Shown here in pieces: positions 42,322 through 50,694 of a stretch of DNA of 64,000 nucleotides. Position numbers and translations under genes: made by a program. The notes below the pieces were generated by a model that saw only the letters and a list, made by a program, of their open reading frames with translations, had not been told where the DNA came from and did not search any database. The first letter of the stretch is position 1. Every line of letters begins with the position of its first letter. This DNA is from Solidesulfovibrio carbinoliphilus subsp. oakridgensis (GTDB lineage Bacteria; Desulfobacterota; Desulfovibrionia; Desulfovibrionales; Desulfovibrionaceae): the NCBI RefSeq assembly GCF_000177215.2, contig NZ_CM001368.1, forward strand, positions 3,479,625 to 3,543,624, in the 5' to 3' direction.

Positions 42322-43530
42322 CTAGTCGGTATGGATGGTCGGCACCACGCTCATGCCGAGGCGAAGGTTCGGCAGGTCGCCGTTTTCCTTGTCAAAGACG
42401 ATCTTGACCGGAATGCGCTGCACGATTTTCACGTAGTTGCCCGAGGCGTTTTCCGTGGGGAAAAGCGAGAAGACCGACCCCGTGCCGGCCATGATGGATT
42501 CCACCCGGCCCGTGATGTCGCGGCCGGGATAGGTGTCCACCTCCATGGTGACCCGCTGGCCGGGTTGGACGTTTTTAAGCTGGGTTTCCTTGTAGTTGGC
42601 CGTGACCCACAGTTCGCTGGCCGTCAGCGGCACGAGGGTCATGAGCGACTGGCCGGCCGCCACCAGCCGGCCGGACTCGATCTGCTTTTTGGTCACGTGC
42701 CCGGCCACCGGGGCCAGGATCCTGGTGTAGGTCAGGTTGAGTTCGGCCTGCCGGACCTTTTCCCGGGCCAGTTCCACCCGGGCGCGCTGGGCCGCGGCCT
42801 CCTTGTCCTGGATGACGGCCTGGTCCTGGCCGGTTTCGGCCAGGGTGATCTCCGAGCGCAGCCGCTTGATGTCGGCGGTGATGGATTCGAGCCGCCGGCC
42901 CGCGCCCTCGGCCTTGGCCCGGGCGGCCCGCAGCTGGGCCTCGTGGCCCCGGCGCTTGTTTTCGATGGTATCCAGGTCGGACTGGGAGACCACGCCCTTG
43001 CCGCGCAACTGGCTGATGCGGGTGTAATCGAGCTTGTCCTGGTCGAGTTGGGTCTGGATTTGGTCCGCCTCCTGGACGGCGGCGTCGCGTTCCTTGACGG
43101 CCTGGTCGAAGCTGCGCTGCTCGCTTTCGAGCTGGGCCTTGGCCGCGGTCACCTTGGAGGAGGTCTGGGACAGCTGGAGCGGCACGCCGAGCTCCTGGGC
43201 CGCGAGCTGGGCCTCGGCCGAGGCCAGGTCGGCCTTGGCCTGGGCCAGGGCCACGGCGTTGTCGGTCGGGTCGAGGACGACCAGCACGTCCCCGGCGGCC
43301 ACGAGCTGGTTGTCCTCCACCGGCACCGCGTTGACGTAGCCGGCCACCCGCGGGGTGATGGGGTGGACCCGGCCGTCGACGAAGGCGTCGTCGGTGGAAA
43401 TGAGGCTTCTCGTATAGAGGTAGTAGCCGAAGCCCGCCAGGGCCAGGACGGCCGCGACCAGGATCGCCGCCTGCTTCTTCTTGGACGAGGCCCCCTCGGG
43501 CTTGTGCTTGGGGCGGAAAAACGGCTTCAT
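42322..43530 (-). CDS. EmrA-type membrane fusion protein (HlyD family)
   Basis: A 402-residue protein. An N-terminal Lys-rich cytoplasmic tail leads to one membrane helix (AAILVAAVLALAGFGYYLY). The periplasmic part has a split lipoyl/barrel-sandwich domain (TPRVAGYVNAVPVEDNQLVAAGDVLVVLD and later TRILAPVAGHVTKKQIESG), a long coiled-coil hairpin (about 95-265) and a beta-barrel domain. It bridges the EmrB pump to an outer-membrane channel. Its ATG overlaps the MarR stop by four bases (ATGA), so MarR-EmrA-EmrB form one operon. Confidence 0.92.
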   Translation of the reverse strand: MKPFFRPKHKPEGASSKKKQAAILVAAVLALAGFGYYLYTRSLISTDDAFVDGRVHPITPRVAGYVNAVPVEDNQLVAAGDVLVVLDPTDNAVALAQAKADLASAEAQLAAQELGVPLQLSQTSSKVTAAKAQLESEQRSFDQAVKERDAAVQEADQIQTQLDQDKLDYTRISQLRGKGVVSQSDLDTIENKRRGHEAQLRAARAKAEGAGRRLESITADIKRLRSEITLAETGQDQAVIQDKEAAAQRARVELAREKVRQAELNLTYTRILAPVAGHVTKKQIESGRLVAAGQSLMTLVPLTASELWVTANYKETQLKNVQPGQRVTMEVDTYPGRDITGRVESIMAGTGSVFSLFPTENASGNYVKIVQRIPVKIVFDKENGDLPNLRLGMSVVPTIHTD

Positions 43531-44009
43531 GGGAGGTCCTTTGGTTCGAGCATGGCGTCCAGGCGGGTTTCGATGTTCCCGAGGATGCGGGCCAGGGTCC
43601 GGCGGTCGTCCGGTGGCACGTCGGCAAAGGCTTCGGCCGCGTAGCGCCGCACCAGCGGCACGAGGGCCTCGACCAGGGCCGCGCCGGCCGGGGTCAGGAA
43701 GATGCGCTGGCTGCGCCGGTCCGCGGCGTCGCGCCGGCGGGCGACGAGACCCTTGCCTTCCAGACGGTCCAGGATGCGGGTGATGGTGGTCTTGTCCTTG
43801 ACCGTGCGCTCCCCGAGCCCGCACTGGGTCAGGCCCTGGCTTTCGTAGAGCCGGTAGAGGACCACCCACTGCTCGGGGGTCACGTCGTGGCCGGCGGCCA
43901 CAAACACCCGGCGCAGCCCGATTTTCAGGCGCGCGGCCGCATGGCCGATGGCGTAGCCCACGGCGTTGTCCATGTCGAAGAAAAACGTATTGTCCATATC
44001 GGCTCGCAT
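43527..44009 (-). CDS. MarR-family regulator of the efflux operon
   Basis: A 160-residue winged-helix repressor: IGLRRVFVAAGHDVTPEQWVVLYRLYE, LGERTVKDKTTITRILDRLEGKGLV and the wing RRRDAADRRSQRIFLTPAG. It is the first gene of MarR-EmrA-EmrB, in the manner of EmrR. Autoregulation is likely because the promoter overlaps a partly symmetric sequence with repeated GGCAA and GGTTG elements. The ATG at 44009 has no strong Shine-Dalgarno; ATG 43997 is an alternative. Confidence 0.9.
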   Translation of the reverse strand: MRADMDNTFFFDMDNAVGYAIGHAAARLKIGLRRVFVAAGHDVTPEQWVVLYRLYESQGLTQCGLGERTVKDKTTITRILDRLEGKGLVARRRDAADRRSQRIFLTPAGAALVEALVPLVRRYAAEAFADVPPDDRRTLARILGNIETRLDAMLEPKDLP

Positions 44010-44027
44010 TTAACGGTTGCCGTGCGG

Positions 44028-44056
44028 AAAATATACATGACAACCATTGCCGTCAA
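44028..44056 (-). promoter_or_regulatory. Promoter of MarR-EmrA-EmrB
   Basis: Minus-strand TTGACG (44056-44051) with TATTTT (44033-44028, spacer 17) or TATATT (44035-44030, spacer 15). The flanking GGTTG and CAACC elements could serve as a MarR site. The divergent NRAMP gene starts about 80 bases away. Confidence 0.5.
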
Positions 44057-44133
44057 GAAACGGGATGGCTTCTTGCCGTCGGCCCGGGCTTCTGTCAGGA
44101 TGATTTTCCTGAAGTTTCAAGGAGGCGCGCGGT

Positions 44134-45420
44134 ATGGAGTTTGTGCGGCGTTTCATGGCGGCCGTGTCGGACATGGCCCGGCTGCGGGACCATCCCCGGC
44201 CCCGGCTGACGGCGCTTGAGATCTTCAAGTACGTGGGCCCGGGCCTGCTCGTCACGGTGGGATTCATCGACCCGGGCAACTGGGCCTCCAACGTGGCCGC
44301 CGGGTCGGATTTCGGCTACACGCTCCTGTGGATGGTCACGCTTTCGACCGTCATGCTGATCATCCTGCAGCACAACGCGGCCCACCTCGGCATCGCGACC
44401 GGCCTTTGCCTGTCCGAGGCGGCCATGAAGCACCTGCCGCGGCCGGTGGCGGTCTCGGCCCTCGGCACGGCGGTCGCCGCCTCGGTGTCCACGGCCCTGG
44501 CCGAGCTTTTGGGCGGAGCCATCGCGCTTCGCATGCTCTTTGGCTTGCCGCTGGCCGTGGGCACGCTCCTGACCCTGGTCGTGGTCCTGTGGATGCTTTT
44601 TTCCAAGTCCTACCGCCGGCTCGAACGCTACATCATCGGGTTCGTGTCGCTCATCGGGTTGTCCTTTATTTTCGAGCTGTCCCTCGTGCACCTCGACTGG
44701 CCCGCCGCGCTTGCGGGCTGGGTGACCCCAAGTTTGCCGGACGGGTCCCTGCCCGTGGTCATGAGCGTCCTTGGGGCGGTGGTCATGCCGCACAACCTCT
44801 TTCTGCACTCCGAGATCATCCAGAGCCGGCAGTGGAACCTGGACGAGCCGGCGATGATCAAGCGCCAGCTCAAATACGAGTATCTGGACACGCTCTTTTC
44901 CATGCTGGTCGGGTTTTGCATCAACAGCGCCATGATCTTGCTCGCCGCGTCCGCCTTTTTCAGCCACGGCGTGTCGGTGGGGGAGCTGGAGCAGGCCAAG
45001 GCGCTTCTCTCGCCGCTGCTTGGCCCGTCGGCCGGACTGGTCTTCGCCGTAAGCCTGCTTTTGGCCGGCGTGGCCTCGAGCGTCACGGCCGGCATGGCCG
45101 GAGGCAGCATCTTCGCCGGCATCTTCGGCGAGCCCTACGACATCCACGACAGCCACTCGCGCCTCGGCGTGGTCATCACCCTGGTCGGCGCGGCCGTGTG
45201 CATCCTTTTCGTGGGCGATCCGCTCAAGGGGCTCATCTATTCCCAGATCGCCCTGTCGATCCAGCTGCCCATCACCATCCTGCTCCAGATCGGGCTGACC
45301 TCGCGCCGGTCGGTCATGGGCAGCTACGTCAACCGGCCCTTCACCACCGGGGTGCTGGCCGTGGTCGCGGCCGTGGTCATCGCCCTCAACATCATGCTCC
45401 TGGTCGACACCCTGGCCTGA
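44134..45420 (+). CDS. NRAMP-family divalent metal transporter (MntH-like)
   Basis: A 428-residue inner-membrane protein with about 11 helices. The helix-1 metal site motif DPGN is at 46-49 (GFIDPGNWASNVAAGS), and helix 6 has the MPHNLFLHS motif with the selectivity methionine. Proton-coupled uptake of Mn(II) or Fe(II) is the family function. The C-terminus is shorter than some eukaryotic forms but normal for bacteria. AAGGAGG precedes the ATG. It is divergent from the efflux operon; no Mn or Fe regulator site was recognised. Confidence 0.9.
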   Translation: MEFVRRFMAAVSDMARLRDHPRPRLTALEIFKYVGPGLLVTVGFIDPGNWASNVAAGSDFGYTLLWMVTLSTVMLIILQHNAAHLGIATGLCLSEAAMKHLPRPVAVSALGTAVAASVSTALAELLGGAIALRMLFGLPLAVGTLLTLVVVLWMLFSKSYRRLERYIIGFVSLIGLSFIFELSLVHLDWPAALAGWVTPSLPDGSLPVVMSVLGAVVMPHNLFLHSEIIQSRQWNLDEPAMIKRQLKYEYLDTLFSMLVGFCINSAMILLAASAFFSHGVSVGELEQAKALLSPLLGPSAGLVFAVSLLLAGVASSVTAGMAGGSIFAGIFGEPYDIHDSHSRLGVVITLVGAAVCILFVGDPLKGLIYSQIALSIQLPITILLQIGLTSRRSVMGSYVNRPFTTGVLAVVAAVVIALNIMLLVDTLA

Positions 45421-45451
45421 CCGGGGTCGGCCCGACAGGCTCCCCGGGGGC

Positions 45452-45496
45452 AACAAAAAAACGCCGCCGTCCGGACGCATCCGGGCGGCGGCGTTT
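45452..45496 (-). terminator. Strong intrinsic terminator of the small exported protein gene
   Basis: A 16-bp stem with one wobble pair (45459-45474 with 45481-45496, loop ACGCAT). On the minus strand it is followed by seven T. It also ends the convergent NRAMP transcript, though with a poorer T-tract on that side. Confidence 0.85.
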
Positions 45497-45514
45497 CCCC
45501 CTCGAAAAGCGGAA

Positions 45515-45760
45515 CTACTTTTTGGCTTTCTTGGCCTTCTTGCCCATGGGAGCGGCTTTGTCCGGACCCGGGTAGTTGGCGACCATGCCGCCCATTTTCA
45601 TGCACTCTTCCACCGTGCCGGTCATGACGGCGTTGCCGCCGACCGTGCACTGCCAGGTCTTTTTGGCGGCGGCCTTTTTGGAGGTCTTGCCTTTGGCGAA
45701 GGCCGGGGCGGCGGACAGGGCCAGGGTGAGCGCGGCAGCCAGAACGATAAGCTTTTTCAT
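45515..45760 (-). CDS. Small exported lysine-rich protein
   Basis: An 81-residue protein. The signal peptide MKKLIVLAAALTLALSAAPAFA is clear. The mature part of about 59 residues is very basic at both ends (KGKTSKKAAAKK, then GKKAKKAKK) and has a middle segment TWQCTVGGNAVMTGTVEECMKMGGMV with two cysteines that could form a disulfide. GAGGAGGG precedes the ATG and a strong terminator follows. A weak promoter is TTGCAC (45821-45816) with TATATC (45800-45795). I do not recognise the family; an envelope- or polyanion-binding role is only a guess. Confidence 0.8.
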   Translation of the reverse strand: MKKLIVLAAALTLALSAAPAFAKGKTSKKAAAKKTWQCTVGGNAVMTGTVEECMKMGGMVANYPGPDKAAPMGKKAKKAKK

Positions 45761-46340
45761 GGGAACCCTCCTCGAACGGATCATTTTTCCATTGGATATA
45801 ACGGCCCGTTGGGGAGTGCAAGAGACAGCAGGGGGATGATGGCCGGCCGGCGCAGTGGGCGCGGCCCATGGAGTGGCCGGGGCCGCTGCCAAAGGCCGGT
45901 GCAGGTCGGGGGAAAGGCTGCCGGAGAGGGAAATTTCCGGGCACAACCGATCTTGCACGACGACTTGGAAGGAAACGACGTTGTTGCGCCAAGGAGTGCT
46001 TCCCGTTGTCGCACGGCCATGGCCGTCTTGTACGAACTGGCGCGGGGGGTGTTGCCTTTGCGGCAGCCGAAGAAGCGGGCGTCCGGCGCCGGTGTTTTCT
46101 CGCTGCAGAGCGAAGGAAAAAATACTGCCCCTCTTCCTGTCGCGCCCGGCCTGGCCGGGAATTTTTTGCAAAGGGCCCGGCGCCCCCCTGCGTGCCGGCG
46201 GCCCGGCTCCAAGAGCGCCACGGGCCGGTTTCACAGGCAAAACGCCGGGGCGGGCGGATTGACAGCCGGGCCGTCTTTGGCAATGACAAGAGCGGGGCGC
46301 CGCCGCCCCGTCCTTTCGAACGCACCAACCGGGTCGTGCC
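45761..46340. other. Non-coding gap before the hybrid kinase
   Basis: About 580 bases without a supported gene. Open frames here have atypical composition and no homology I recognise. The left end holds the promoter of the small exported protein. On the right, TTGACA (46259-46264) with a poor AATGAC 17 bases on (46282-46287) may start the hybrid kinase transcript. I see no repeat or RNA signature. Confidence 0.4.
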
Positions 46341-49300
46341 ATGCCGCATCCGTTTTCCTTCAGGCCCGGGTCTGTCCGGGAGCCTTCCCTGCGGGTGTGG
46401 CTGACGGCTCCTTTCCTTGTCCTCATGCTGGCCAGCGCCGGGCTGGTGGGGTGGCTCGGGCTGACGGGCGGCCGGGAAGCGGTGCTGGACGTGGCCGGCC
46501 AGTTGCGGGCCGAGGTCCTGTTCCGGGTCCGCCAGACGCTGGCCGCCTACCTTTCCGTGCCGCCGGAGGTCAACGCCCTGAACGCCCAGGCCCTGGGGCG
46601 CGGCCTGCTCGTCCCTGAAGACCCGCGCAACGCCGCGCGGTTTTTCGCCACCGTGGTCGAGGCCAATCCGTCCATCGCCTACAGCTTTTACGGCGACGCC
46701 GCGGGCGAATTTTACGGCGCCAGACGTCTGGCCGCCGGCGAGGTCCAGATTGTCCGGGCCGGCCGGGAGACCGGCGGGGATTCCTTCAATTTCGCGGTCA
46801 CGCCCGACGGCGACGTCGGGGACCTGCGGCAGGTCTACAGGAATTTCGACCCGCGCACCCGCCCCTGGTACAAGGCCGGCGCGTCCGCCCACGGTCCGGC
46901 CTGGACCCCGGTCTACCGGCACTTCGCCCTGGGCGTGCCGACCGTCACGGCCTGCCTGCCGGCCTATGCCCCGGACGGGGCGCTCCGGGGCGTTTTCGGC
47001 GTGGACTATCCCCTCACCCGCATCCACGACTTCCTGCGGACCATCAAGGTCGGCAGAAGCGGCGAGGTCTATCTCCTCGAACGCTCGGGCGCGCTTCTGG
47101 CCGCCTCCTCGGCCGGCCTCGAGACGAGCATGGTCGCCGGTCCGGACGGCACGTTCGCCCTGGCCCCGGCCGGAGCCTCGGGACTGCCCATGCTGGAGGC
47201 GGCCGTGGCCCACCTGGCCGGCCGGCCCGGCGGCCTGGCCGGCATCCGGGGCGAGGTCCTGGCCCAGGTGCAGGGGGAGGGCGGCGACCTCTACCTGCTG
47301 GCCGAACCGTTCTCCGACGGCCGTGGCCTCGACTGGCTCATGGTGGCCGTGGCCCCGGCCTCGGATTTCATGGGCCGCATCGATGCCGGGGCGCGCCAGA
47401 CCGTGGCCGTGGGACTGCTCGGCCTGGCCGCGGCGGCCGCCGCCGGCATCGTCGTGTCCCGGCGGATTTCCCGGCCGGTGGAGCGGCTGGCCGAGGCGGC
47501 CGACGCCATTTCGCTCGGCCGGTGGGACCTGCCCGTGCCCGCGCCCCACAGCCGGGAACTGCGCCGGCTGGCCGAGGCCTTTGCCCGGATGACCGGACAG
47601 CTCCGGCAGGCGCTCGCCGGCCTGACCGAACAGCATGCGGTCATTGCCGGGCAAAACAGGACCCTCGAGGCCCGGGTGGCCGCCCGCACGGCCGAGCTGA
47701 CCCACATGCACCGCCGCTTGCGGGCCATTTTCGACGCAATCCCCGGCTACGTCCACGTGGTCGACCGGGACCTCAAGGTGGTGGACGCCGGGGACAAGCT
47801 CCTGCGGGCCATGAACCTGTCCCGCGAGGCGGTCCTCGGCCGGCCCTGCCACGAGGTCTTCCGGGGCCTGGACGCGGCCTGCGACTGCTGCCACCTGGCC
47901 GGGGACGCGGCCGAGGCCGGTGGCTGCGCCCGCCCCTCCACGCCGGAGGAGGAAGCCCTGCTCGGCATGCCGTTTCTGGCCTACAGCGCCCCTATCGTCG
48001 GCGAGGACGGCCGGGTCTGGGGCCATATCGAATGTCTCATGGACGTGAGTCGGCTGCGGGAAGCCGAACGGAAGCTCGCCGCCGCCAAGGAGGAGGCCGA
48101 GGAGGCCAACCGGGCCAAGTCCGATTTTCTGGCCAAGATGAGCCACGACATCCGCACCCCGCTCAATTCCATCATTGGCCTCACCGACATCACCCTCCAG
48201 TCGCGGGTGCCGGCCGATGTCCGGGACAATCTGGCCCACGTGCTGGAAGCGGCTCGCAGCCTGCTCGAACTGGTCGGCGACCTGCTCGATTTCTCCCGGG
48301 CCGAGGCCAAGGGCCTGACCCTCAAGGAGGAGGACTTCTCCCTGGCCCGGCTCCTGGCCGTGGTCGTGCGCTCCTTCACAGCCCAGGCCCGGTTCAAGGG
48401 AGTCAAGCTGCGCCTGCGCCAGGACCGGGCCTGTCCCCGGGTGGTTCGGGGGGATCCGGCCCGGCTGCGCCAGATCCTGGCCAATCTGGTCGGCAATGCG
48501 CTCAAATTCACGGAGCACGGCCAGGTCGCCCTCCGGGTGGAGCCGGCCGCCCGGCCGGCGGCCCTGGGCCCCGCCGGCCCGGGAGCCGACGGGGCGGCCG
48601 TGTGGCTGCGCTTCACCGTGGCCGACACCGGTCTTGGCATTGCGGCCGAGGCCCTTGCCACCATTTTCGAGCCCTTCCGGCAGGCCAGCGGCGACATCGC
48701 GGCCCGTTTCGGCGGTTCGGGCCTGGGGCTGGCCATCTGCCGGCAGATGGTCGACCTCATGGGCGGCGTCATCGAGGTGGCGAGCACCCCGGGGGAGGGG
48801 AGCGTCTTCGCCTTCACCGTGCCCCTGGCCCCGGGCGATCCGGCCAAAGCCGCGGCCCTGGCCCCGCCGGCCCGCAGCCTCGACGTCCTGCGCCAGGACC
48901 AGCGGCCCATGCATCTGCTCCTGGCCGAGGACAATCCCATGAACGTCAAGCTGGCCAAGGCCCTGCTGGCGCGCCTCGGGCACCGGCTGACCGTGGCCGG
49001 CTCGGGCCGCGAAGCCATCGCCCGCCTGGCCGCCGAATCCTTCGACGCCGTGCTCATGGACGTGGAGATGCCGGAAATGGACGGCATCGAGGCCACCCGG
49101 CGCATCCGGGCCGGCGAGGCCGGAGCCGGCCGAAGCGGCACGCCCATCGTGGCCATGACCGCCCACGCCCTCTCCACCTTCATGGAACGGTGCCGGCAGG
49201 CCGGCGTGGACGCCTTCGTGGCCAAACCCGTGGATTTCGGCCAACTCGCCGACGTGCTCCGGGCCATTGCCTGCCGCGACGGGAGTGCTGCGCCGCCCCA

Positions 49301-49643
49301 GCCCGATCCCGTGCGCCGGGCCGAAGCCATTGCCCGCCTCGACGGGGACACCGGCCTTTACGGCGAACTGTGCCGGATTTTCTGCGACGAAACCCCGCTC
49401 TACCGCGAGCGTCTGGCCGCGGCCCTGGCGGCCCGGGACATGGCGGCCCTCGGCCAGGCGGCCCATTCCATCAAGAACAGCTGCGGCGCCGTCGGCGCGG
49501 GCGGTTGCCGGGCCCTGGCCGACGAGCTGGCCGCCCTGGCCGCGGCCGGCGATCTGGCCGGGCTGCGGCCCGTGGTCGAGACCCTGGACCGGGAGCTGGC
49601 CCGGGTGGCCGCCTCCCTGGCCGGGGGCCCTGCCCACGCCTAG
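46341..49643 (+). CDS. Hybrid sensor histidine kinase with Cache, HAMP, PAS, receiver and HPt domains
   Basis: A 1100-residue protein. Transmembrane helices near 20-40 and 350-375 flank a double-Cache periplasmic sensor (FNFAVTPDGDVG, NFDPRTRPWYKAG). HAMP follows (to about 430), then a PAS domain at 455-575 with a cysteine-rich insert (RPCHEVF, ACDCCHLAG, GGC). The kinase core has AKMSHDIRTPLNSIIGL (His602) and the ATPase boxes LVGNALKFTE and GGSGLGLAICRQM. A receiver has D907 in VLMDVEMPEMDG, and a C-terminal HPt domain has AHSIKNSCGAVGA (His1042). All relay residues are present, so an internal His-Asp-His relay is intact. The long antisense frame is a shadow. The downstream regulator is not local. 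Confidence 0.9.
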   Translation: MPHPFSFRPGSVREPSLRVWLTAPFLVLMLASAGLVGWLGLTGGREAVLDVAGQLRAEVLFRVRQTLAAYLSVPPEVNALNAQALGRGLLVPEDPRNAARFFATVVEANPSIAYSFYGDAAGEFYGARRLAAGEVQIVRAGRETGGDSFNFAVTPDGDVGDLRQVYRNFDPRTRPWYKAGASAHGPAWTPVYRHFALGVPTVTACLPAYAPDGALRGVFGVDYPLTRIHDFLRTIKVGRSGEVYLLERSGALLAASSAGLETSMVAGPDGTFALAPAGASGLPMLEAAVAHLAGRPGGLAGIRGEVLAQVQGEGGDLYLLAEPFSDGRGLDWLMVAVAPASDFMGRIDAGARQTVAVGLLGLAAAAAAGIVVSRRISRPVERLAEAADAISLGRWDLPVPAPHSRELRRLAEAFARMTGQLRQALAGLTEQHAVIAGQNRTLEARVAARTAELTHMHRRLRAIFDAIPGYVHVVDRDLKVVDAGDKLLRAMNLSREAVLGRPCHEVFRGLDAACDCCHLAGDAAEAGGCARPSTPEEEALLGMPFLAYSAPIVGEDGRVWGHIECLMDVSRLREAERKLAAAKEEAEEANRAKSDFLAKMSHDIRTPLNSIIGLTDITLQSRVPADVRDNLAHVLEAARSLLELVGDLLDFSRAEAKGLTLKEEDFSLARLLAVVVRSFTAQARFKGVKLRLRQDRACPRVVRGDPARLRQILANLVGNALKFTEHGQVALRVEPAARPAALGPAGPGADGAAVWLRFTVADTGLGIAAEALATIFEPFRQASGDIAARFGGSGLGLAICRQMVDLMGGVIEVASTPGEGSVFAFTVPLAPGDPAKAAALAPPARSLDVLRQDQRPMHLLLAEDNPMNVKLAKALLARLGHRLTVAGSGREAIARLAAESFDAVLMDVEMPEMDGIEATRRIRAGEAGAGRSGTPIVAMTAHALSTFMERCRQAGVDAFVAKPVDFGQLADVLRAIACRDGSAAPPQPDPVRRAEAIARLDGDTGLYGELCRIFCDETPLYRERLAAALAARDMAALGQAAHSIKNSCGAVGAGGCRALADELAALAAAGDLAGLRPVVETLDRELARVAASLAGGPAHA

Positions 49644-49843
49644 GGCCGCAGCCGGGGAAAAACACCCTTGACCCGGCCGCCGCAAGCCGGCACAAGTCCT
49701 CGCCGGCCGCAAGATCGTCGCTGCCGGAGCTCCGCCCGTGGCATCCCGGACGGCTTTTCCGTATAACGGCTGCATAGGCAGCCCCGGCCCCGCGCCCGCC
49801 GCGTCCGCCGCTTCGCCCGTCACCCCAAACGCCAGGAGGCCCC

Positions 49844-50470
49844 ATGCCCGTCACCGTCGTCGACCATCCCCTGGTGCGCCACAAGCTCGGCCTGCTCCGC
49901 GAAAACGGCATCAGCACCAAGGATTTTCGCGAGCTGGCCGGCGAGGTCGCCCGACTGCTCACCTACGAAGCCACCAAGTCCTTGAAGACCGAAAAAATTT
50001 CCATCAACGGCTGGGCCGGGCCCCTCGAAGTGGACCGCATCGCGGGCAAGAAGATCACCGTCGTCCCCATCCTGCGCGCCGGACTCGGCATGATGGACGG
50101 CGTCCTCGACATGATCCCCGGCGCCAAGGTCAGCGTGGTCGGCATGTACAGAAACGAGGAGACCCTCGAACCCGTGCGCTATTACGTCAAGCTCGCCAAG
50201 AAGATCCACAAGCGCCGGGCCATGATCCTTGACCCCATGCTGGCCACCGGCGGCACGCTCATCGCCACCATCAATCTCCTCAAGGAAGCCGGCTGCCGCC
50301 ACATCATGGGCCTCTTTCTCGTCAGCGCCCCCGAAGGCCTGGCCCGCCTGGAACGCGAGCACCCCGACGTCATGGTCTATACCGCCGCCATCGACGACCA
50401 CCTGAACGAGAACGGCTATATCATCCCCGGCCTCGGCGACGCCGGCGACAAGATTTTCGGCACCAAGTAA
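49844..50470 (+). CDS. upp: Uracil phosphoribosyltransferase
   Basis: A 208-residue protein of standard length. Conserved blocks are [39 protein letters not shown], the PRPP-binding loop [19 protein letters not shown] and the uracil-binding end [17 protein letters not shown]. It converts uracil and PRPP to UMP in pyrimidine salvage. CAGGAGG precedes the ATG. A TATAAC at 49762 may be the -10 box, without a good -35. The uracil permease gene follows 225 bases later, after two hairpin repeats. Confidence 0.97.
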   Translation: MPVTVVDHPLVRHKLGLLRENGISTKDFRELAGEVARLLTYEATKSLKTEKISINGWAGPLEVDRIAGKKITVVPILRAGLGMMDGVLDMIPGAKVSVVGMYRNEETLEPVRYYVKLAKKIHKRRAMILDPMLATGGTLIATINLLKEAGCRHIMGLFLVSAPEGLARLEREHPDVMVYTAAIDDHLNENGYIIPGLGDAGDKIFGTK

Positions 50471-50474
50471 TTAT

Positions 50475-50525
50475 TGAAGAGGCCTCCGGCGGCCGGGAGG
50501 GGGTCACCCCCTCCCGGACCCACCC
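50475..50525 (+). repeat. Intergenic hairpin repeat, family A copy 5
   Basis: Starts five bases after the upp stop with GAAGAGGCCTCCGGCGGCC. The hairpin at 50493-50517 has 11-base arms and loop TCA. Position and orientation relative to the upstream gene match the other copies. Confidence 0.7.
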
Positions 50526-50581
50526 GGACCGGGCAGGCGGACGGCAGGGTTGTGCCTATGCCACGACTCCCGCGTGCCCCG

Positions 50582-50658
50582 TCCAGGGGGTCCGGGGGGG
50601 ATGATCCCCCCCGGCCGCCGGAGGCATCTTCGTCATGCCCCAGCCGCCGGAGGCATGG
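50582..50658 (-). repeat. Intergenic hairpin repeat, family A copy 6 with partial duplicate
   Basis: The hairpin at 50592-50614 (9-bp stem, loop ATGAT) is followed by CCGCCGGAGGCATCTTC and a second truncated flank CCGCCGGAGGCATGG at 50644-50658. It is inverted relative to copy 5 and is the only copy not directly after a stop codon, so the pair forms a larger inverted repeat between upp and the permease. Confidence 0.65.
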
Positions 50659-50694
50659 GAACGTGCAAGCAAGTAAGTAAGTAGGGAGGGTGAC

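Noticed and set aside
45809-46618. Plus-strand frame bridging the gap and the start of the hybrid kinase
   Set aside because: Out of frame with the kinase, with Arg/Gly/Ala-rich translation and no motif; treated as non-coding.
45324-49823. Very long minus-strand open frame of about 1499 codons
   Set aside because: It is antisense to the hybrid kinase, whose domains and motifs are unmistakable. Long antisense frames are expected in such GC-rich DNA, and its composition is Gly/Arg/His-rich without motifs.
50640-50694. Tandem AAGTAAGTAAGTAG before the permease as a short repeat or CRISPR-like feature
   Set aside because: Only three 4-base units with no spacers; no CRISPR array was found anywhere in the window.
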